Shown here: piece by piece, positions 31,696 through 35,382 of the stretch
Position numbering within the stretch: position 1 is the stretch's first letter
Layout: the number at the start of each line of letters is the position of its first letter
NCBI GenBank assembly: GCA_903843705.1
Contig: CAIMQW010000070.1
Span: forward strand, 1-35,382
Source: an uncultured Holophagaceae bacterium
GTDB lineage: Bacteria > Acidobacteriota > Holophagae > Holophagales > Holophagaceae
Direction of reading: 5' to 3'
Length of the DNA: 35,382 bases
The notes under the pieces: generated by a model
What the model saw: only the letters and a program-made list of their open reading frames with translations
Told to the model about the DNA's origin: nothing
Databases searched by the model: none
Position numbers and translations under genes: made by a program

Positions 31696-32688
31696 TCAGG
31701 GCTTCCATCCGTTGAGGATCCGCATGTAGTTGGCGCGGGTGAAGGCCTGGGGATTGGGGCTCTTCAGCAGGCTCATGCTGCCCCGGGCCTGGGCCAGGGA
31801 CTCGTACTCGTGCTCCTCCAGCCACTCGGCCAGGCCCGCGCGGGCCTGGGCCAGACGCTCAGGCCCGTGGATCAGCAGGGCGGACACCATCTGGACGGCG
31901 TCTGCACCGGCCATGACGGCCTTCAGGGCGCCGATGCCGTCATGCACACCGCCGGTGACCGCGAGGCTGCCCTTGATGCGTCCGTGGAGCACCGCGAGCC
32001 AGCGGAGGCGAAGCAGCAGGTCCGAGGGACCGGACAGCTGCAGGCTGGGTTCCGCCAGCAGCTCCTCCACGTTGATGTCGGGCTGGAAGAAGCGGTTGAA
32101 GAGCACCAGACCATCGGCGCCAGCCGCTTCCAGCTCCACGGCAAAGTGCGCCAGGGAGGAGAAGAACGGCGAGAGCTTCACGGCGACGGGGATCTTCACC
32201 TGGGCCTTCACGGTGCGGACCACGTCGAGGGTGCGCTTCTCCACATCAGCGGCGGACTCCTTGGCGTCCGTCGCGATGTAGTAGACGTTTAGCTCCAGGG
32301 CATCGGCCCCGGCCTGTTCCATGAGACTAGCGTAGTGCAGCCAGCCCGCAGCGGTGGTGCCGTTCAGGGAGGCGATGACTGGTACGGCCACGGCCTGCTT
32401 GATGCGGTGGAGCTGCTCAAGGTAGCGCTCGGGCCCGAGGCGGAAGTCATCGGGCTGAGGGAAGTAGGAGACGGCTTCTGCGTTGGCGTTCGCGTGCAGC
32501 TCCATGTCCATGAGCGTGCCCTGCTCTTCGCGGGTGATCTGCTCCTCGAACAGCGAGTGCATGACGATGGCGCTGGCGCCGGCGTCTTCAAGGCGCTTGA
32601 CCATGCCCATGTCGTCGACCATGGGCGAGGCCCCGGCCATCAGGGGATGGGCCAGCTGGAGTCCCAGGTAGGAAGTCTTGAGATCCAT
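31696..32688 (-). CDS. Dihydroorotate-dehydrogenase-like flavoprotein
   Basis: The 330-residue TIM-barrel protein resembles class 1 dihydroorotate dehydrogenases. It begins LKTSYLGLQLAHPLMAGASP, followed by VPVIASLNGTTAAGWLHYAS, EQAGADALELNVYYIAT and KIPVAVKLSPFFSSLAHFA; GSLAVTGGVHDGIGALKAVM with AGADAVQMVSALL is the phosphate-binding end for FMN. The substrate loop differs from true PyrD, and this subgroup is often encoded next to pyruvate:ferredoxin oxidoreductase, as here (7-bp gap). Its true substrate is not known. Confidence 0.85.
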   Translation of the reverse strand: MDLKTSYLGLQLAHPLMAGASPMVDDMGMVKRLEDAGASAIVMHSLFEEQITREEQGTLMDMELHANANAEAVSYFPQPDDFRLGPERYLEQLHRIKQAVAVPVIASLNGTTAAGWLHYASLMEQAGADALELNVYYIATDAKESAADVEKRTLDVVRTVKAQVKIPVAVKLSPFFSSLAHFAVELEAAGADGLVLFNRFFQPDINVEELLAEPSLQLSGPSDLLLRLRWLAVLHGRIKGSLAVTGGVHDGIGALKAVMAGADAVQMVSALLIHGPERLAQARAGLAEWLEEHEYESLAQARGSMSLLKSPNPQAFTRANYMRILNGWKP

Positions 32689-32695
32689 GGCTGCC

Positions 32696-35382
32696 TCAGC
32701 TTTCCTTGGGGGTCACGGTCAGCTTGGAGAGCTGCTCGTAGACGGAGTACCGGTTGGAGATCTCGTGCTGGGACTGGGCCAGCAGCTTCTTGAAGTGCTC
32801 GGGGTTCTGCTGCTCGATCATCCGGTAGCGGGTCTCGTTGCGGACATACTCACCGAGGGTGACCTTCGGGGCGCCGGAGTCCATCTGGAGCGGGTTCTCG
32901 CCCCGATCGGCACGGCGGGGATCGAAGCGGAACAGCGGCCAGTGGCCGGAGTCCACCGCGAGCTTCTGCTGGTCGCAGCCGTTGGCCATGTCGTATCCGT
33001 GGGCGATGCAGTGGCTGTAGGCGATGATGAGGCTGGGTCCCTTGTAGGACTCGGCTTCATGGAAGGCCTTCACGGTCTGGGCGTCGCGGAAGCCGAAGGC
33101 GACCTTGGCCACGTAGATGCCACCGTAGCTCATGGCGATCATGCCCAGATCCTTCTTGGGCATGCTCTTGCCGGCCATGGCGAACTTGGCGCCGGCGCCC
33201 ATGGGCGTGGACTTGGAGGCCTGGCCGCCGGTGTTCGAGTACACCTCGGTGTCGAGCACCAGGACGTTGACGTTGCGGCCGGTGGCGAGTACGTGGTCCA
33301 GGCCGCCGTAGCCGATGTCGTAGGCCCAGCCGTCGCCGCCGACGATCCAGACGCTCTTGTCGACTAGGTAGTCGGCGATGTCCAGGAGCATCTTGGCTTC
33401 GGGCTCCGCCATGAGGCGCACCTTCTGCTTGAGGATCTCCACCCGCTCGCGCTGGGCCTTGATCCCGGCTTCGTTGCTCTGGTCGGCGGTGGCGAGGCCG
33501 GCGATGAGCTCATCGCCCAGGGTGGCCGACAGACGATGCATCAGCTCCAGGGCGAACTCCTGGTGCTTGTCCACCGAGAGGCGCAGGCCCAGTCCGAACT
33601 CCGCGTTGTCCTCGAAGAGGCTGTTGGCCCAGGCGGGCCCGCGGCCGTCGCGGTTCTTGGTGTAGGGCGTGGTGGGCAGGTTGCCACCGTAGATGCTGGA
33701 GCAGCCCGTGGCGTTGGCGATCAGGGTGCGGTCGCCGAAGAGCTGGGTGAGGAGCTTGATGTAGGGGGTCTCGCCGCAGCCGGAGCAGGCGCCGGAGAAC
33801 TCGAAGAGCGGCTCGAGGAACTGGCTGCCCTTCATGTCCAGCTTCACCGTGGTGCGGTCCACTTCCGGGAGGTCCAGGAAGAACTTGAAGTTGGCGGCTT
33901 CGGCCTCGCGCAGCGGAGCCTGGGCGACCATGTCGATGGCCTTGTGCTTGGGGTTGCTCTTGTCCTTGGCGGGGCAGACTTCCACGCAGAGGTTGCAGCC
34001 GGTGCAGTCCTCGGGAGCCACCTGCAGGGAGTACTTCTGACCCTTGTATTCGGCACCCTTGTAGTCGACGGCCTTGAAGGTCGCCGGTGCGCCCGCGAGG
34101 GCGGCGGGGTCATAGACCTTGGCCCGGATGGCGGCGTGGGGGCAGACCATCACGCACTTGTTGCACTGGATGCAGATGCCGGCGTCCCACTCGGGGATCT
34201 CGAGGGCAATGTTGCGCTTCTCCCACTTGGTGGTGCCGACCGGCCAGGTTCCGTCGATGGGGAAGGCGCTCACGGGGAGCAGGTCGCCCTTGCCTTCCAT
34301 CATCACGGCGCTGACGCGCTTGATGAACTCGGGGGCCTCGCTGGGTACCGTGGGGGGCCGCACGCGGGTGGAGGAGGCAGCAGCGGGAACCGCCACTTCG
34401 TAGAGGTTGGCCAGGGTCTCGTCCACGGCGTGGAAGTTCTGCTGGACGACGGCGTCGCCCTTCTTGCCGTAGGTCTTCTTGATGGCCTTCTTGATCTGGG
34501 CGATGGCCTCCTCGCGGGGCAGCACGCCGGAGATGGCGAAGAAGCAGGTCTGCATGATGGTGTTGATGCGCACGCCCATGCCGGTGTTCTTGGCCACTTC
34601 ATAGGCGTCGATGACATAGAACTTCAGGTGCTTGCTGGCGATGGCTTCCTGCACTTCCTGGGGCAGGGTCTCCCACACGGCGTCCTTGCCGTGGGGCGTG
34701 TTCAGCAGGAAGGTGGCGCCGGGAACGGCGGTCTCCAGCATTTCGTACTTCTCGAGGAAGCTGGTCTGGTGGCAGGCGATGAAGTTGGCCTTGGTCACCA
34801 AGTAGGCGCTCCGGATGGGGCGGGGCCCGAAGCGCAGGTGGCTGATGGTGATGGCGCCGGACTTCTTGGAGTCATAGACGAAGTAGCCCTGACCGAAGTT
34901 GGGGGTCTCCTCGGCGATGATCTTGATGGAGTTCTTGTTGGCACCCACGGTGCCGTCAGCGCCCAGGCCGTAGAAGAGGGCGCGGGTCACGTCCGCGGGC
35001 TCCACGTCGAAGCTGGCGTCATAGGGCAGGGAGGTGTGGCTGACGTCGTCCACGATGCCGATGGTGAAGCTGTTCTTCGGCTGATCCTTCTCCAGGTTCT
35101 CATACACGGCCTTGACCATGGCCGGGGTGAACTCCTTGGAGGAGAGGCCGTAGCGGCCGCCCACGATCTTGGGGTTGAGGGTGGTGTAGCCCTGCTCCCG
35201 GCCCTCGTGCAGGGCGGCGATGACTTCCAGGTGCATGGGCTCGGCGGGGGCGCCCGGCTCCTTGCAGCGGTCCAGCACGGCCAGCTTCTTGACGGAGGCG
35301 GGCAGGGCGCGGACGAACTCGGGGATGGCGAAGGGCCTGAACAGGCGGACCTTCAGGACGCCGACCTTCTCGCCCTGCTTCA
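32696..35382 (-). CDS. nifJ: Pyruvate:ferredoxin (flavodoxin) oxidoreductase, N-terminus beyond the right edge
   Basis: About 895 residues of this roughly 1170-residue enzyme are present; the frame is open to the right edge, where GEKVGVLKVRLFRPFAIPEF and LDRCKEPGAPAEPMHLEV are visible. Two ferredoxin-type clusters follow (CIQCNKCVMVCPHAAI and CTGCNLCVEVCPAKDKS). The TPP domain has CSGCGETPYIKLL, ATGCSSIYGGNLPTTPYTKN, and GDGWAYDIGYGGLDHVL with DTEVYSNTGGQASKSTP. The enzyme converts pyruvate and CoA to acetyl-CoA, CO2 and reduced ferredoxin in the cytoplasm. The missing part includes the first domain. Confidence 0.96.
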   Translation of the reverse strand, partial: KQGEKVGVLKVRLFRPFAIPEFVRALPASVKKLAVLDRCKEPGAPAEPMHLEVIAALHEGREQGYTTLNPKIVGGRYGLSSKEFTPAMVKAVYENLEKDQPKNSFTIGIVDDVSHTSLPYDASFDVEPADVTRALFYGLGADGTVGANKNSIKIIAEETPNFGQGYFVYDSKKSGAITISHLRFGPRPIRSAYLVTKANFIACHQTSFLEKYEMLETAVPGATFLLNTPHGKDAVWETLPQEVQEAIASKHLKFYVIDAYEVAKNTGMGVRINTIMQTCFFAISGVLPREEAIAQIKKAIKKTYGKKGDAVVQQNFHAVDETLANLYEVAVPAAASSTRVRPPTVPSEAPEFIKRVSAVMMEGKGDLLPVSAFPIDGTWPVGTTKWEKRNIALEIPEWDAGICIQCNKCVMVCPHAAIRAKVYDPAALAGAPATFKAVDYKGAEYKGQKYSLQVAPEDCTGCNLCVEVCPAKDKSNPKHKAIDMVAQAPLREAEAANFKFFLDLPEVDRTTVKLDMKGSQFLEPLFEFSGACSGCGETPYIKLLTQLFGDRTLIANATGCSSIYGGNLPTTPYTKNRDGRGPAWANSLFEDNAEFGLGLRLSVDKHQEFALELMHRLSATLGDELIAGLATADQSNEAGIKAQRERVEILKQKVRLMAEPEAKMLLDIADYLVDKSVWIVGGDGWAYDIGYGGLDHVLATGRNVNVLVLDTEVYSNTGGQASKSTPMGAGAKFAMAGKSMPKKDLGMIAMSYGGIYVAKVAFGFRDAQTVKAFHEAESYKGPSLIIAYSHCIAHGYDMANGCDQQKLAVDSGHWPLFRFDPRRADRGENPLQMDSGAPKVTLGEYVRNETRYRMIEQQNPEHFKKLLAQSQHEISNRYSVYEQLSKLTVTPKES

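Overview
The window is GC-rich bacterial DNA of about 35 kb. The gene content suggests an anaerobic, metal-reducing member of the Acidobacteriota close to Geothrix (Holophagaceae). The clues are an OmcA/MtrC-type decaheme lipoprotein cytochrome with a barrel porin, indolepyruvate:ferredoxin oxidoreductase with an ADP-forming acyl-CoA synthetase, pyruvate:ferredoxin oxidoreductase, and a Liv-type transporter mixed with CoA ligases. The genus is inferred from gene content and was not tested against a database.

Layout. 1-1993 (minus strand): ribosomal genes rplM-rpsI, a terminator, then rpsB-tsf (tsf runs off the left edge). 2003-11969 (minus): a long catabolic operon running livG, long-chain acyl-CoA synthetase, livH, livM, livK, livF, PaaK-type ligase, gamma-carbonic-anhydrase-like protein and a PseG-like protein. 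12221-13192 (minus): YeiH-family membrane protein. 13278-16128 (plus): class I aminotransferase, tRNA-Val(CAC), efp, and a Crp-type regulator. 16231-18775 (minus): ywiC-like gene, an Fe-S Rrf2 regulator and moeA. 18877-23274 (minus): iorA-iorB and an ADP-forming acyl-CoA synthetase. After about 700 bp of non-coding DNA comes the plus-strand electron-transfer cluster (23972-29596): barrel porin, pentaheme lipoprotein, penta/hexaheme lipoprotein and decaheme lipoprotein. A secreted helix-hairpin-helix protein and two more Fe-S Rrf2 regulators follow, convergent on a shared terminator. 31696-35382 (minus): dihydroorotate-dehydrogenase-like protein and pyruvate:ferredoxin oxidoreductase (its N-terminus runs off the right edge).

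How the parts may work together (inference). The aminotransferase, IorAB and the ADP-forming synthetase form a plausible route from aromatic amino acids through arylpyruvates and aryl-CoA to arylacetate plus ATP. The Liv transporter with its two AMP-forming CoA ligases could import and reactivate such acids. Reduced ferredoxin from IOR and PFOR would finally be reoxidised through the outer-membrane cytochrome conduit. A Crp-family regulator with CRP-like recognition residues (R187, E188, R192) has a matching GTGA-N6-TCAC site upstream of its own gene. A second exact site lies upstream of the Rrf2 regulator beside the cytochrome cluster.

The points most worth a second look are: the cytochrome conduit, whose decaheme protein carries a collagen-like (Gly-X-Y)n repeat just after its lipid anchor; an EF-P with Asn in place of the modified Lys34; an Rrf2 regulator with a histone-H1-like Lys/Ala/Pro tail; IorA without its ferredoxin domain; and three Rrf2 paralogues sharing the same CX6CX5C cluster motif.
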